Positions 36,478 through 45,442 of a stretch of 64,000 nucleotides of DNA are shown one piece after another. The number at the start of each line of letters is the position of its first letter. Positions within the stretch are counted from its first letter, which is position 1. The translations under genes were made by a program, and so were the position numbers. The notes beneath the pieces were generated by a model, which was not told the origin of the DNA, made no database searches, and saw nothing but the letters and a program-made list of their open reading frames with translations. Source of the DNA: Acaryochloris sp. CCMEE 5410 (GTDB lineage: Bacteria; Cyanobacteriota; Cyanobacteriia; Thermosynechococcales; Thermosynechococcaceae); the NCBI RefSeq assembly GCF_000238775.2, contig NZ_AFEJ02000003.1:352240-416239 (forward strand). The letters run 5' to 3'.

Positions 36478-38808
36478 TCAATTGCTTCTATCGGCGAGAA
36501 TAGCTGAGTATCCCTTTGGACTTCTAATGAGCATAATTAAGGGATCGTCATTTGAGTTGGCAAGTATTGAAGCTGTATTTAAATCAGTTGATGATGGATG
36601 AGAATTCCCAAGGTGGCTGTGCCAAGTACCCAAACAATATAAAGTGCTGTTGCAGGCTGACATATATTCTTGAATTTGTTTATTTAGCCCATGTGTACCA
36701 AGGATAAATTCAGATTGAGAACGGACACTGTCAGGTGGAGCACTGAGAACATTAGCTACTAAAAATGACTGCTGACACTCAGAAATTCTTCCCATGAGAA
36801 TACCTCCGGTCTCCACATCAGGGTAACTCATTGATTCATTTACGATTTTTGAATGGGCGTATTCTGAAAGTCTCACAGTCCAGGTAGGATCATTTGTAGT
36901 AGGAATTATATGAACAGGAGGGATATTGATGGAACGCCACTTCAGACCTAGATTGTTCTCGGTAAGTTGCCCGAGTAGAATTTCTCCTGTGCTTGTTGGT
37001 AGACCCTCGTTTTGATACTTTGATATTGCTTCAGACATGGATGCAGCAAATAATGATATTTTGGCATCCGAAACAACCATTGTAATTGAGCTACATCCCT
37101 GCCCTATAGAGATTTCTTGAAGTATGTTCTCTTTACCGTAGAAGATACTTTGCATTACATCATCTTGTCTTAGATGCTCGTAGAGACTGACAATAAGATC
37201 TGATGAATTAGGATTACGATGTGGGCCTTCTACGGTGAGTGTTCCAATGAGTCCTTTTGAGAATAGTGAAGCTTCAATAATCCTTGTCTTTAGTCGCTTA
37301 ATGTTTTTAGATGTCAGTGCTTCTCTTACTGAGTGTGAGGCTGTAGAGTTAATGATTCCCCAAGAGTTATTTGGAATTATTTTATGAAATAGTTTCTTGT
37401 CGCTGATTATCTTAGTAATATCTTCTGTAAATCCTTTGCAGCATTGGCCTAGACCTTTAATTGCATAAGCTAAGCTTGCAGCTTTATTATCAATCCATAC
37501 GAGTTGATTGCTAGAAATTGGACATAATGCATGTCGAGCAGCATTATGAGGGGATAAATACTTTCTATCAATAACTTTATTGGGTGCATTGCCTGATCTA
37601 GCTAGATGCAGAGCAATTTTTGAGCCTAAGCTTCCACAACCAAGCAAAATAGTACTATTGCTTTCCGAATGAAGTAACTTTCCTGATAATTTCTGTAATA
37701 TTTGGGGAGTTATAGATTGTTGGTGGCACGCTGGAAATACTGATGTACGGCTTCCTAAATTTAATTGATCTGGGCGATCAATATAAATAATATAAGGGAT
37801 AAGTTCTATATTGCTGGTTTCACCTATTAAATTATAAGGACGGCGAACACATAGAATGATAGCAAGAGGCAAGTTATTTGGTAAATGTAAATTATTTAAA
37901 TACCTTTGTAAATTCCTAAGTCCGTTAGTTAGTTCATTAATGCAACCATATTCATTTGCCTTATTTGATAACTCATACAAGTGTTTAACGTATTCAGGTT
38001 GATATTTATCATAAACTATAGGTTCCCCTGATGATGTTAGTCTCCCTGGTGTTACTAAGATAGCTAAGCTCTTTCCTTTAAAGACATTGTTGTCAAACTT
38101 CTGGTATTCCAAAGAAGTAACTTTTAAATCTTTAGATTTTATTTGCTGACTTCCAATTATCCCATATGTGGAAAAATTGTCTAAATTGCCTTCACTTGAA
38201 GGGGACTCAATTCCTAAAAAATCAAATGTAAGAAAAAAGTGCTTTTCTTGACTTGATACGAAATTTCTTAGGAAATCACAATCTGCGATAACTCTGTTTT
38301 TTAGAGTGTCACGACGTATTGGCTCCCATCCTTGATCTGGATCAATAAGTTGTTTTAATGCTGCCTTCTCAAGCCAAGATATTACCTGATTGATAATAAC
38401 AGTAAGTCCTCCAGACTGCATTAGTTCATCGAGATCTCCCGCATATATACAGGGAATGATAGCTCCTTGATCTATTCGCGGTTGAATATGAGCTAGAGAA
38501 GTATCAAAATCATCTCGAAGTTTAATCGTTGGAGCATTGATTGGGTAAGTCGAAGGAAAAGTAAATGTAACGGGTTCTATTGAGAATACACCATTGGGAC
38601 TTTTCCCTTGTGATAGCCAATTAAATGGCAAATTTAACTTGATATTAACTGTGACATCAACATCTTTAGTATTGGAGTCTGCTACAACATTAGAAACCTT
38701 TTCAACTTGGTGATGAGATTCAATCTTTGAGATTGCTCTTTTTATAGCCGTCTTATTAACTAGTGTAAGCTCACCTTCTATTACGGCTTTATAATCTTCT
38801 TTAGCCAT
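36478..38808 (-). CDS. E2-E1-JAB triple-fusion ubiquitin-like conjugation protein
   Basis: 776 aa. Residues ~45-150 form an E2-like (UBC) fold with FTFPSTYPINAPTIKL and a candidate active-site C120 in GAIIPCIYAGDL. Residues ~380-600 are an E1/ThiF domain: ILLGCGSLGSKIALHLA (~386), VIDRKYLSPHNAARHAL with the conserved Asp and N-x-x-R, and candidate Cys in IGQGCSSITMVV (~569). Residues ~650-776 are a JAB peptidase with ETGGILMG and the JAMM motif HSHLGNSHPSSTD. Cap2 (E2-E1) and Cap3 (JAB) of type II CBASS do the same jobs as separate proteins. Start overlaps the MBL gene by 8 bp. Confidence 0.85.
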   Translation of the reverse strand: MAKEDYKAVIEGELTLVNKTAIKRAISKIESHHQVEKVSNVVADSNTKDVDVTVNIKLNLPFNWLSQGKSPNGVFSIEPVTFTFPSTYPINAPTIKLRDDFDTSLAHIQPRIDQGAIIPCIYAGDLDELMQSGGLTVIINQVISWLEKAALKQLIDPDQGWEPIRRDTLKNRVIADCDFLRNFVSSQEKHFFLTFDFLGIESPSSEGNLDNFSTYGIIGSQQIKSKDLKVTSLEYQKFDNNVFKGKSLAILVTPGRLTSSGEPIVYDKYQPEYVKHLYELSNKANEYGCINELTNGLRNLQRYLNNLHLPNNLPLAIILCVRRPYNLIGETSNIELIPYIIYIDRPDQLNLGSRTSVFPACHQQSITPQILQKLSGKLLHSESNSTILLGCGSLGSKIALHLARSGNAPNKVIDRKYLSPHNAARHALCPISSNQLVWIDNKAASLAYAIKGLGQCCKGFTEDITKIISDKKLFHKIIPNNSWGIINSTASHSVREALTSKNIKRLKTRIIEASLFSKGLIGTLTVEGPHRNPNSSDLIVSLYEHLRQDDVMQSIFYGKENILQEISIGQGCSSITMVVSDAKISLFAASMSEAISKYQNEGLPTSTGEILLGQLTENNLGLKWRSINIPPVHIIPTTNDPTWTVRLSEYAHSKIVNESMSYPDVETGGILMGRISECQQSFLVANVLSAPPDSVRSQSEFILGTHGLNKQIQEYMSACNSTLYCLGTWHSHLGNSHPSSTDLNTASILANSNDDPLIMLIRSPKGYSAILADRSN

Positions 38809-39955
38809 GAGCTATGGGCTGTCTTCCAATTATTGGCAGGTTAGCAAATCTTGGCTTACTCATTAATCTTGGCCCATATTCTGTAATTTCAAAGTCCATT
38901 ACATCAGGATTCTTAGTATTAGGATATTCACCTGTACATTTGAAACGGTTAGGATCATTATTGGTGATAGCAATATATTCCCTTTTCGCACGGATGTTAG
39001 GAGGGTCATTGTCTATACCGCTAATGGGCTTGCTGCTAGATATGATGAGTGCTCCATGTCTTGCTTGTGAAAGAGCTAGCAGTGCATCTCTACTGACTAC
39101 GGCATTTTCTCCTAACTCACTCCAGCTATCGTGAGAAAGAGTGTGCCAGGAACAATGGTGTGGTGATTGAAGGATATCGTATTGGAGATAGCCAGTATTC
39201 TTATGTTTACTCAATAGCCTCTCCCAGATAGCTACCTCTGCATCCCCACCTGAGAGGAAGCGACAAACATCTTGAACTTGATTTACGTTTAGCGAGATGG
39301 ATAGGATAACGCTTGATCTATTTTTTGCTAATGCTTCTTCTTCATCTTCGATATCAGATTTTGGCAATGGACCGAGTAGATAGATTGATGCTGATGGATC
39401 TAACCTTCCATTGATTTTAGTTATGTTAGAGTCGATTGAGACAAGAATTTCTTGTAAGGAGTCAGTTTTTCCATTTTCATCCTCACCTAATATCAAAATT
39501 TGGTTTCCATGAACTAATTGACTTGCCCCAAATTTTTTGAAGAGATTTATTCGGCGTTTAGCTTCTGTGTTGAAAGATTTAGCGTCTTCACATAGAACTA
39601 GATTATTATGGCCAGCTCTGCGAAAAATTATTGGAGATGACCATAGCTCTCTAATGAAGATTTTGTTGTTTTTAGTATTGTATTGTTCAGGTGGACCTAG
39701 ATGGAAGGTATTCGTTAAACCTAGACAGTGATCTTGATCTGGGTGAGTTAGAAGAAATACATCGACATATGGGCGACCTTGATCGTCAACTCTAATTCTT
39801 TCTCTTAACTTTGCTTCTACATCAGGGATAACATTATTGCCCTCATTTTCTAGATTACGAATTTTGACATCAATAAGAATAGTTTTACCACTATCAAGCT
39901 TAATTAATGTCATGTCTCCATTATCAACTGGAAAAAAAGAAATATTTGCAGACAT
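38801..39955 (-). CDS. MBL-fold hydrolase (ComEC/Rec2-like), first gene of the E2-E1-JAB operon
   Basis: 384 aa. N-terminal FFPVDNGDMTLIKLDSGKTI is the opening of ComEC-like metallo-beta-lactamase domains. The metal motif is H71-P-D73-Q-D75-H76 (LLTHPDQDHCLG), with further His in SPHHCSWH (~263). There are no membrane helices or signal peptide, so it is cytosolic. Such domains are hydrolases of nucleotides, nucleic acids or other esters. It is coupled by overlap to the E2-E1-JAB gene, so it is likely a substrate, sensor or nuclease partner of that system. Confidence 0.8.
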   Translation of the reverse strand: MSANISFFPVDNGDMTLIKLDSGKTILIDVKIRNLENEGNNVIPDVEAKLRERIRVDDQGRPYVDVFLLTHPDQDHCLGLTNTFHLGPPEQYNTKNNKIFIRELWSSPIIFRRAGHNNLVLCEDAKSFNTEAKRRINLFKKFGASQLVHGNQILILGEDENGKTDSLQEILVSIDSNITKINGRLDPSASIYLLGPLPKSDIEDEEEALAKNRSSVILSISLNVNQVQDVCRFLSGGDAEVAIWERLLSKHKNTGYLQYDILQSPHHCSWHTLSHDSWSELGENAVVSRDALLALSQARHGALIISSSKPISGIDNDPPNIRAKREYIAITNNDPNRFKCTGEYPNTKNPDVMDFEITEYGPRLMSKPRFANLPIIGRQPIAHG

Positions 39956-40143
39956 AACAATCCCTTGTTAGATTAATCCTCACTCCCAAACTATTAATAG
40001 CTTAAGAAAAATGATGCTGCTATGTTTATTTGTACGGATTTCCGAACTTTATCATTAATTTAATTCATCGAAATATTTTTCTTGTATATTTATGTGATAG
40101 GGAAGATTAATAAGTTAGAATATTATATTTATCTACATAGATT

Positions 40144-40452
40144 TTAATCTAGCTCTTTGAATTTTTTCCCAATATATTTACTGACCAACCTTCCATCGAT
40201 TAGCTGATAGGCATACCAGTAAGGGCCGTGCATATCCTCTACATTCCCCGACATGCAATCACAGGTATCTTTACCGCACCGAACATATTCATGCCGATAG
40301 GTAGCCTTAACTTTTCGAGCAGCTTTTGGAGATACCTCAGTGTTGAGATCATCTTTCTCGATCTCAGATTGTAACCATTTAAGCAATCGCTGCTTTTTGT
40401 TCGGAGAGAGCTTTGCAATCGCGGGTTTTAGCTGGGTGAGGCCGATGGGCAT
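40144..40452 (-). CDS. DUF6788-like small protein
   Basis: 102 aa. The C-terminal half has the conserved pattern YRHEYVRCGKDTCDC ... HGPYWYAYQ ... YIGK typical of DUF6788-type proteins; the Cys residues suggest metal binding. The N-terminal half is helical (LSPNKKQRLLKWLQSEI). A partial copy of the 5' half sits at 49447-49605. Its start is 9 bp from an inverted repeat (40461-40505) that is probably its operator. Confidence 0.7.
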   Translation of the reverse strand: MPIGLTQLKPAIAKLSPNKKQRLLKWLQSEIEKDDLNTEVSPKAARKVKATYRHEYVRCGKDTCDCMSGNVEDMHGPYWYAYQLIDGRLVSKYIGKKFKELD

Positions 40453-40460
40453 ATTTATAT

Positions 40461-40505
40461 CTTATGTAAATTTATGGCTAAATATATTCTAGCTTATTAC
40501 ATAAG
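40461..40505. repeat. inverted repeat CTTATGTAA / TTACATAAG, copy 1
   Basis: Arms at 40461-40469 and 40497-40505, perfect complements, just upstream of the DUF6788-like gene on the minus strand. Related dyads occur at 49614-49656 and 56144-56174. Position suggests an operator. Confidence 0.55.
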
Positions 40506-40611
40506 ATGATCACTTATCTATAGAGTTGCAATTATTCCTTTGGTATGGAGAAAAGCATATGCTCCCTTGAAGACAGAGTTTCCAAATCAAAAAACCTAAA
40601 CCGTTTTATGT

Positions 40612-41253
40612 TTACAGCAAGGTAATGTTTTTTAAAACTTCAAAAATCTGTGTATTATCAAATTCGCAGTCACACCCAATCCCTATTTCGACTACTTGAC
40701 CAATCTTAGGGATTTTCATGAAATAGGATGGCCTTAGTGACCTAACCCCCGATTCAACAAGAACTCCATCTAATCCAGAGAATTGATAAGGTTTCATAGA
40801 GCTTCGATACCATTTACCCACCTTAAATTTCTTCGCTCTTTCTCGTTGGATCACCAACCGACGCAAAGGCAAATTATTAGGGTTAGGTATACGGCGGATG
40901 TAGGGATGATAAAGACCTCGCCCTCCAAATCCACCCCTAGCTGTGCAAGCAATTAGATCGTAGTCAACAGGGTTCAAGATCCATACTTCGCCATTATTAC
41001 GGAGCATGGTGCGGAAATTTTTGGGAATTTTGATTTGAATACCAAACTGCTTTAAGTCTACGGTTTTCTTTTGGGTACTGGGTTTGACATTGCGGTCATA
41101 GTCAAGGCAGTTTTCTCGTTGTGCAAGAATTGGTGAGATAGTGGGTGAAAAACTGGCAGCGGTAGCTTTTGGCTCTTTAGTTAAAGCAGGGAGCACCGGT
41201 GAAGAGACGAATAAGGACGGTAGAAATAGAAGCAGAACAAATCTAGTTCTCAT
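40612..41253 (-). CDS. secreted hypothetical protein
   Basis: 213 aa with a signal peptide (VLLLFLPSLFVSSPVLPA). The mature part has a GFGGRGLYHPYIRRIPNPN segment and Cys residues near the C-terminus (IGIGCDCEF). No family recognised. Isolated gene with AT-rich flanks. Confidence 0.55.
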   Translation of the reverse strand: MRTRFVLLLFLPSLFVSSPVLPALTKEPKATAASFSPTISPILAQRENCLDYDRNVKPSTQKKTVDLKQFGIQIKIPKNFRTMLRNNGEVWILNPVDYDLIACTARGGFGGRGLYHPYIRRIPNPNNLPLRRLVIQRERAKKFKVGKWYRSSMKPYQFSGLDGVLVESGVRSLRPSYFMKIPKIGQVVEIGIGCDCEFDNTQIFEVLKNITLL

Positions 41254-41598
41254 GAAATCAGGCTATTTGACATCATGCCTCTAGAATAAGGATAAGAGCT
41301 TCAAAGAATAAATATTTTCATAAAATTTTCTCAAATATTTTTTACTGCCAAGATTTAAATTATTGCGTTTAGAATCGGAGCATCACACTGAAAAGTAGGC
41401 GGTAGTTTAGTAGCTCAGATTTCAGTCTGATTCTTGTGTTTTGTTTTCACAATTTTCTGCTTAGATTCCATTCCTACATTGAACTTCAACCAGCATTATG
41501 GGCTGTACTTTTTGGAAGATAGATAGCAAGCTTGGTATAGTTGGATTCCCTCGTTGTAGAAACCTGCGATCGCACCCGCGATGCCTTTGCAACATCTG
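41254..41598. other. 345 bp spacer, nothing recognised
   Basis: AT-rich stretch between two minus-strand genes. No gene, strong hairpin or repeat stands out. Confidence 0.4.
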
Positions 41599-41958
41599 TC
41601 ACAGTTCAACCTCCGCAGACAAAGTGCAGGCCCGGATAGGATATAGATGAGCTTGTACCTCCTGCAAAGTAAGGCTTCGCTGCTCGATGGTTTGAGAGGG
41701 ATGTTGAATCATCAGCTCAATTGCACCACTCAGTACCCCCTCAAGGCTTTTAAGGTCACATATCCGAACGGAGAGAAAAAAGCTTGTAACTCCCACGGCT
41801 GCAAGTGGTATACCCTGAACAGCAATAGGAACAACTCTTGTACGCTCAGGACAATATACAAACCGCATACCATCTACATCAGCAATAAAGCTGTAAGTGT
41901 TGGAATCTGAACAATCAGTAAGCCGAGGGTCTGGTGGCTGAGTAATGGCAGTATGCAT
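41599..41958 (-). CDS. hypothetical protein
   Basis: 119 aa. Sequence alternates hydrophobic strands (GMRFVYCPERTRVVPIAVQG) and a helix (LEGVLSGAIELMIQHP). No motif recognised. It diverges from umuDC across a 221 bp gap. Coding is plausible but unproven. Confidence 0.4.
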   Translation of the reverse strand: MHTAITQPPDPRLTDCSDSNTYSFIADVDGMRFVYCPERTRVVPIAVQGIPLAAVGVTSFFLSVRICDLKSLEGVLSGAIELMIQHPSQTIEQRSLTLQEVQAHLYPIRACTLSAEVEL

Positions 41959-42160
41959 GGGTAGACAGGCTTGCAGGAGCCTGAGTAAATTTCGATGTAA
42001 CCCAAATCAATTTTGAAGTGACAGAAATTTTTCCCTCAGTTGCTCCTAGTCGTAACACACTCACTTCAACCTTAGATTATCCACTTGCTAACAATTCCTT
42101 AAGAGCGATTTTTATACAGTTTGACTGGATATTCATCATAAAGCTGTGATAGGCTTTCAT

Positions 42161-42174
42161 GGTACATATGTTCT
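42161..42174 (+). promoter_or_regulatory. LexA (SOS-type) box of umuDC
   Basis: GGTACATATGTTCT matches every position of the cyanobacterial LexA consensus RGTACNNNDGTWCB. It ends 5 bp before the umuD ATG, so bound LexA would block transcription or initiation. Confidence 0.75.
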
Positions 42175-42179
42175 GATCC

Positions 42180-42611
42180 ATGCGCGTACACTCTGTTCAT
42201 GCCTGGAAAAATTCTGTGGTGCTAGAACGGCCTCTGTTCGGTGCTTATGCCCCGGCAGGGTTTCCATCTCCAGCACAAGACTGGATTGACAGTGGATTAG
42301 ATCTCAATGAATTTATGGTGTCACATCCGGCAGCAACCTACTATGTGCGGGTTTCCGGTGATTCTATGATTGAGGCTGGCATTTTAAATGGAGACTATCT
42401 GATCGTTGATCGGGCTGTTGAGGCCCGTCACGGTGTCATCGTTGTGGCAGTGTTAGAGGGTGAAATGACAGTGAAGCGGCTCTATCGGCAAAAAGGTGTG
42501 ATTGAGCTGCATCCAGAAAATAAGGCTTATCCACCCATTCGGATCAAGCAAGATATGGAACTAGTGATTTGGGGCGTGGTGATAGGTGTCTTCCGCAAGA
42601 CCTTTATCTAA
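42180..42611 (+). CDS. umuD: UmuD-like LexA-fold peptidase subunit of DNA polymerase V
   Basis: 143 aa. The autocleavage Ala-Gly site is in YAPAGFPSP, the nucleophile Ser in VSGDSMIEAG, and the general-base Lys in EGEMTVKRL, all with usual S24 spacing. RecA-stimulated self-cleavage converts UmuD to UmuD', which joins UmuC for translesion synthesis. Overlaps umuC by 26 bp. A LexA box directly upstream indicates DNA-damage control. Confidence 0.92.
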   Translation: MRVHSVHAWKNSVVLERPLFGAYAPAGFPSPAQDWIDSGLDLNEFMVSHPAATYYVRVSGDSMIEAGILNGDYLIVDRAVEARHGVIVVAVLEGEMTVKRLYRQKGVIELHPENKAYPPIRIKQDMELVIWGVVIGVFRKTFI

Positions 42612-43878
42612 TCCTCAGCGCCGGATAGCCTTAGTGGACTGTGATAATTTCTATGTCTCATGTGAAAAAAATTTCAAACCCGCCTGGAAAGACCACGCAC
42701 TGGGGGTTCTATCCAACAATGACGGTTGCCTTGTCGCAAGATCTCATGAGCTTAAGGCAGCAGGCATTCCAATGGGAGCCCCCTACTTCAAATATCGAAA
42801 GGAGTTACAAGCACTAGATGCGATACTTGTGTCCAGCAATTATGCGCTCTATGGCGATATGTCAGCCAGAGTAATGACTACGCTAGGCCAGTTTACCCCT
42901 GAGTTAGAGATCTACAGCATTGACGAGGCTTGGTTAAATCTAACGGGCTTTGAATTGGCCACTCTAGACGCCTATGCGCGGGAGATCGTAGCCACCACCA
43001 AGCGTCATACTGGGATTCCGGTCTCTATGGGAATTGGGCCTACCAAGGTACTGGCTAAAATTGCAAACAGAATCTGTAAGCGGTGGGCGATTCCTGGTCA
43101 GGTCTTTAATATCGGTAGTGCTGAGTCTCTGGATGGCATACTGACCACGATCCAGGTTGAAGACATCTGGGGGATTGGTCGTCAATGGGCTAAAAAGTTA
43201 GAGGCATCCGGCATTTATACGGCGAAAGACCTAAGAGAGGCTGATGATGAACAGATGCGGCGACGGTATAACGTAGTGATGCAGCGCCTGATTTTGGAAC
43301 TGCGGGGAATCTCTTGTTTGGGTATCGATCAGATTGCTCCCAAGAAACAGATCATTGTGTCACGCTCTTTTGGGGAGCGGGTAGAGGATCTGGACTCCCT
43401 GTTGCAAGCGGTAGCGATGCACGCGACCCGAGCCGGAGAGAAATTGCGATCGCAAGACTCAGAATGTGGGGCCATTCAGGTTTCTATTCGTACAGGCCGC
43501 CATAATCCGAAGGAAAAGTTTTTTGGGGAATCGGCCTTGGTCCGGTTTCCGGTGGCCACCGCCGATACTCGCAAGTTAATCTGTGCGGCTCAGCGTGGCG
43601 TCAAGCAGATTTATAAAAAAGGCCCTCGTTATGCTAAAGCAGGGGTCATGTTGTTGGATATTTCACCCACCAATGTGAAACAGCAGAACTTATTCTGTGA
43701 GGGAGATAGTCAGAAAGCAACGACGCTGATGCAGATAGTCGATCAGCTTAATGATGAGTATGGTCGCAAAACTGTGTTTTTTGCCAGTGAGGGGATGCAT
43801 CAAACTTGGGCTATGAAACGCAGGATGATGACCCAGGCATACACTACCCAATGGAGTGACGTACCTGTTGTTCACTAA
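42586..43878 (+). CDS. umuC: UmuC, Y-family translesion DNA polymerase
   Basis: 430 aa from a GTG inside the umuD 3' end. Polymerase motifs: ALVDCDNFYVSCEK with the first metal Asp, the SNNDGCLVARS finger, YSIDEAWLNL with the catalytic Asp-Glu, and MGIGPTKVLAKIAN. The HhH region and little finger follow. Full length for the family (~420 aa). With UmuD it gives error-prone bypass on DNA damage. Plasmid-borne umuDC is common on conjugative elements. Confidence 0.93.
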   Translation: MSSARPLSNPQRRIALVDCDNFYVSCEKNFKPAWKDHALGVLSNNDGCLVARSHELKAAGIPMGAPYFKYRKELQALDAILVSSNYALYGDMSARVMTTLGQFTPELEIYSIDEAWLNLTGFELATLDAYAREIVATTKRHTGIPVSMGIGPTKVLAKIANRICKRWAIPGQVFNIGSAESLDGILTTIQVEDIWGIGRQWAKKLEASGIYTAKDLREADDEQMRRRYNVVMQRLILELRGISCLGIDQIAPKKQIIVSRSFGERVEDLDSLLQAVAMHATRAGEKLRSQDSECGAIQVSIRTGRHNPKEKFFGESALVRFPVATADTRKLICAAQRGVKQIYKKGPRYAKAGVMLLDISPTNVKQQNLFCEGDSQKATTLMQIVDQLNDEYGRKTVFFASEGMHQTWAMKRRMMTQAYTTQWSDVPVVH

Positions 43879-44051
43879 ATACGAAATTAGGGAGTGATAC
43901 TCATGCCATCCATACATCATATTTTCTTGCTTTTGTGATTGTGATTCTCCTGCTTCAGTCATTGCAACTGATGAGGGCAGACTGATAATATGGCCAACAT
44001 TTTAGTTATCCATCAGGTCTAATTATTTTCTTGGTAAATAGGAGTTTATCA

Positions 44052-44318
44052 GTGAGTGCAAGCCAGATTTCTCAAGCACTTAAAAGAATGTATGAGCCAA
44101 CCTGTGGTTTGAGTATAGAAGCTGTGGAGCTGCTGCTCTTACTGGTCAAGCAAACTGCTAAAGTTGATTTTGAATTCATCTGGCAACAACGGAACCGACG
44201 TAATCCCAAAGAATTAGCTGCGACGCTTGATGAATTAATCTCAGCAGGTTTAATTAGAGAAGTTCCAGGAGAGATCGCAGAGATTATGGATCATTGGAGT
44301 AGTGCAGAATCGTTGTGA
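44052..44318 (+). CDS. small hypothetical protein with winged-helix-like pattern
   Basis: 88 aa from a GTG with AGGAG 7 bases upstream, preferred over a TTG at 44031. Helical (IEAVELLLLLVKQTAKVDF) ending LAATLDELISAGLIREVPG, which is reminiscent of a winged helix. Its 3' end overlaps the protease gene convergently by 28 bp. Function unknown. Confidence 0.5.
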   Translation: MSASQISQALKRMYEPTCGLSIEAVELLLLLVKQTAKVDFEFIWQQRNRRNPKELAATLDELISAGLIREVPGEIAEIMDHWSSAESL

Positions 44319-45364
44319 GTCAGTCTTATGAATCCACCTGATCTGTTTCTGCTAGGAAATTTCTTTTCTATAAAACTAACTACTTCAGAGGCTGGAATTC
44401 CTGCGTGATATGGCGTGATTCCTTTTTCTTTGAATGAGTTTTCCTCGAAGAAATTTTGAGTGACGATTCCCACAAAGCGTCCTGTTTTATCTATTATGGG
44501 GCCACCACTATTCCCAGGAGATGTTTTCGCAGAAAAGAGAAAATAGCTTTTGCTCTCATAGTCTTTGACAAAAGAGTTTATTTCACCTTTGTGAGCAACT
44601 AAATAAGCGTCGTTTGTTCTAGGAACTGCTGGATATCCAAGTGTTACTACTTCATCCAATATCTTTGGAGCTGTATTGGGTATTAGAGCATCACTTGAGT
44701 CTATATCTTTTAAGGTGATTGCTGCGATATCGTTATGCTTATCAAAAACGATATCATTTTTCTTATCAACAAGTATTTCTTTAGATTCTGCTTCATCACT
44801 ATCGCATAATAAGCGTATTGACACTGCATCTATTACCACATGTTTATTAGTTATAACTAAAGATCTAGATGAGAAGGTTGAGTTCAATAAAAAGCCTGTC
44901 CCAATGTTTTCGTCACCATCAGAATTTGTAATCACAACTTTGAAAATAGATTTTCTATGTCTGCGAATGATATAGTCAAACCCCAGCAGAATATTTCTCA
45001 ATGTTTTTTGTCTATGAATTTCTATTGCTTTTGGGTTGGCAAAATAAACAATCTTTGCTCTAGATATAGAATTTCCAGGCTTCATTGCAGTAATAATTCC
45101 TTCTTTTTCTAGGATTGTTAGAGAGCTATAAAGTACTGGTAATGGCGTTCCACGATTTTCTATCTTTTGCTGATAATTACTAAAGTCTTCATCATGAAAA
45201 TATCCTTGCTTTATGAATATTCCATTATTTGAGCAGCTTGATAAAATATCTGCGAATAATTCAATATCTAATACTTGCGCAGTCATCATTCTTACTATTA
45301 GTTCAACAAAATCTATATTGTCTTCTAGGGAATGAGGATCTTTTCGATTGATTTTTGATTTCAT
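44291..45364 (-). CDS. trypsin-like serine protease with N-terminal wHTH-like domain
   Basis: 357 aa. C-terminal half is a DegP/trypsin-like (S1) protease: H175 in VITNKHVV, D212 in HNDIAAITL, S286 in SPGNSGGPII. The N-terminal ~120 residues have no signal peptide and carry a helix-rich region with LPVLYSSLTILEKEGIITAM, resembling a winged helix. Thus it is likely cytosolic, unlike housekeeping Deg proteases. It is next to HEPN and TIR genes, where such trypsin-like proteins act in several bacterial immune systems; that role is inferred. Confidence 0.8.
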   Translation of the reverse strand: MKSKINRKDPHSLEDNIDFVELIVRMMTAQVLDIELFADILSSCSNNGIFIKQGYFHDEDFSNYQQKIENRGTPLPVLYSSLTILEKEGIITAMKPGNSISRAKIVYFANPKAIEIHRQKTLRNILLGFDYIIRRHRKSIFKVVITNSDGDENIGTGFLLNSTFSSRSLVITNKHVVIDAVSIRLLCDSDEAESKEILVDKKNDIVFDKHNDIAAITLKDIDSSDALIPNTAPKILDEVVTLGYPAVPRTNDAYLVAHKGEINSFVKDYESKSYFLFSAKTSPGNSGGPIIDKTGRFVGIVTQNFFEENSFKEKGITPYHAGIPASEVVSFIEKKFPSRNRSGGFIRLTHNDSALLQ

Positions 45365-45442
45365 TGATTTATTATTTCTTTATAGAAGAAGATGTGAGAG
45401 TAATCAGGTTGTATAGAAAATTTGCGAGGCGATTTGTAAGGC

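Noticed and set aside
36478..39955. Type II CBASS
   Set aside because: E2, E1 and JAB are present, but no cGAS/DncV-like nucleotidyltransferase or standard CBASS effector is encoded nearby, so I describe it as a related but distinct architecture.
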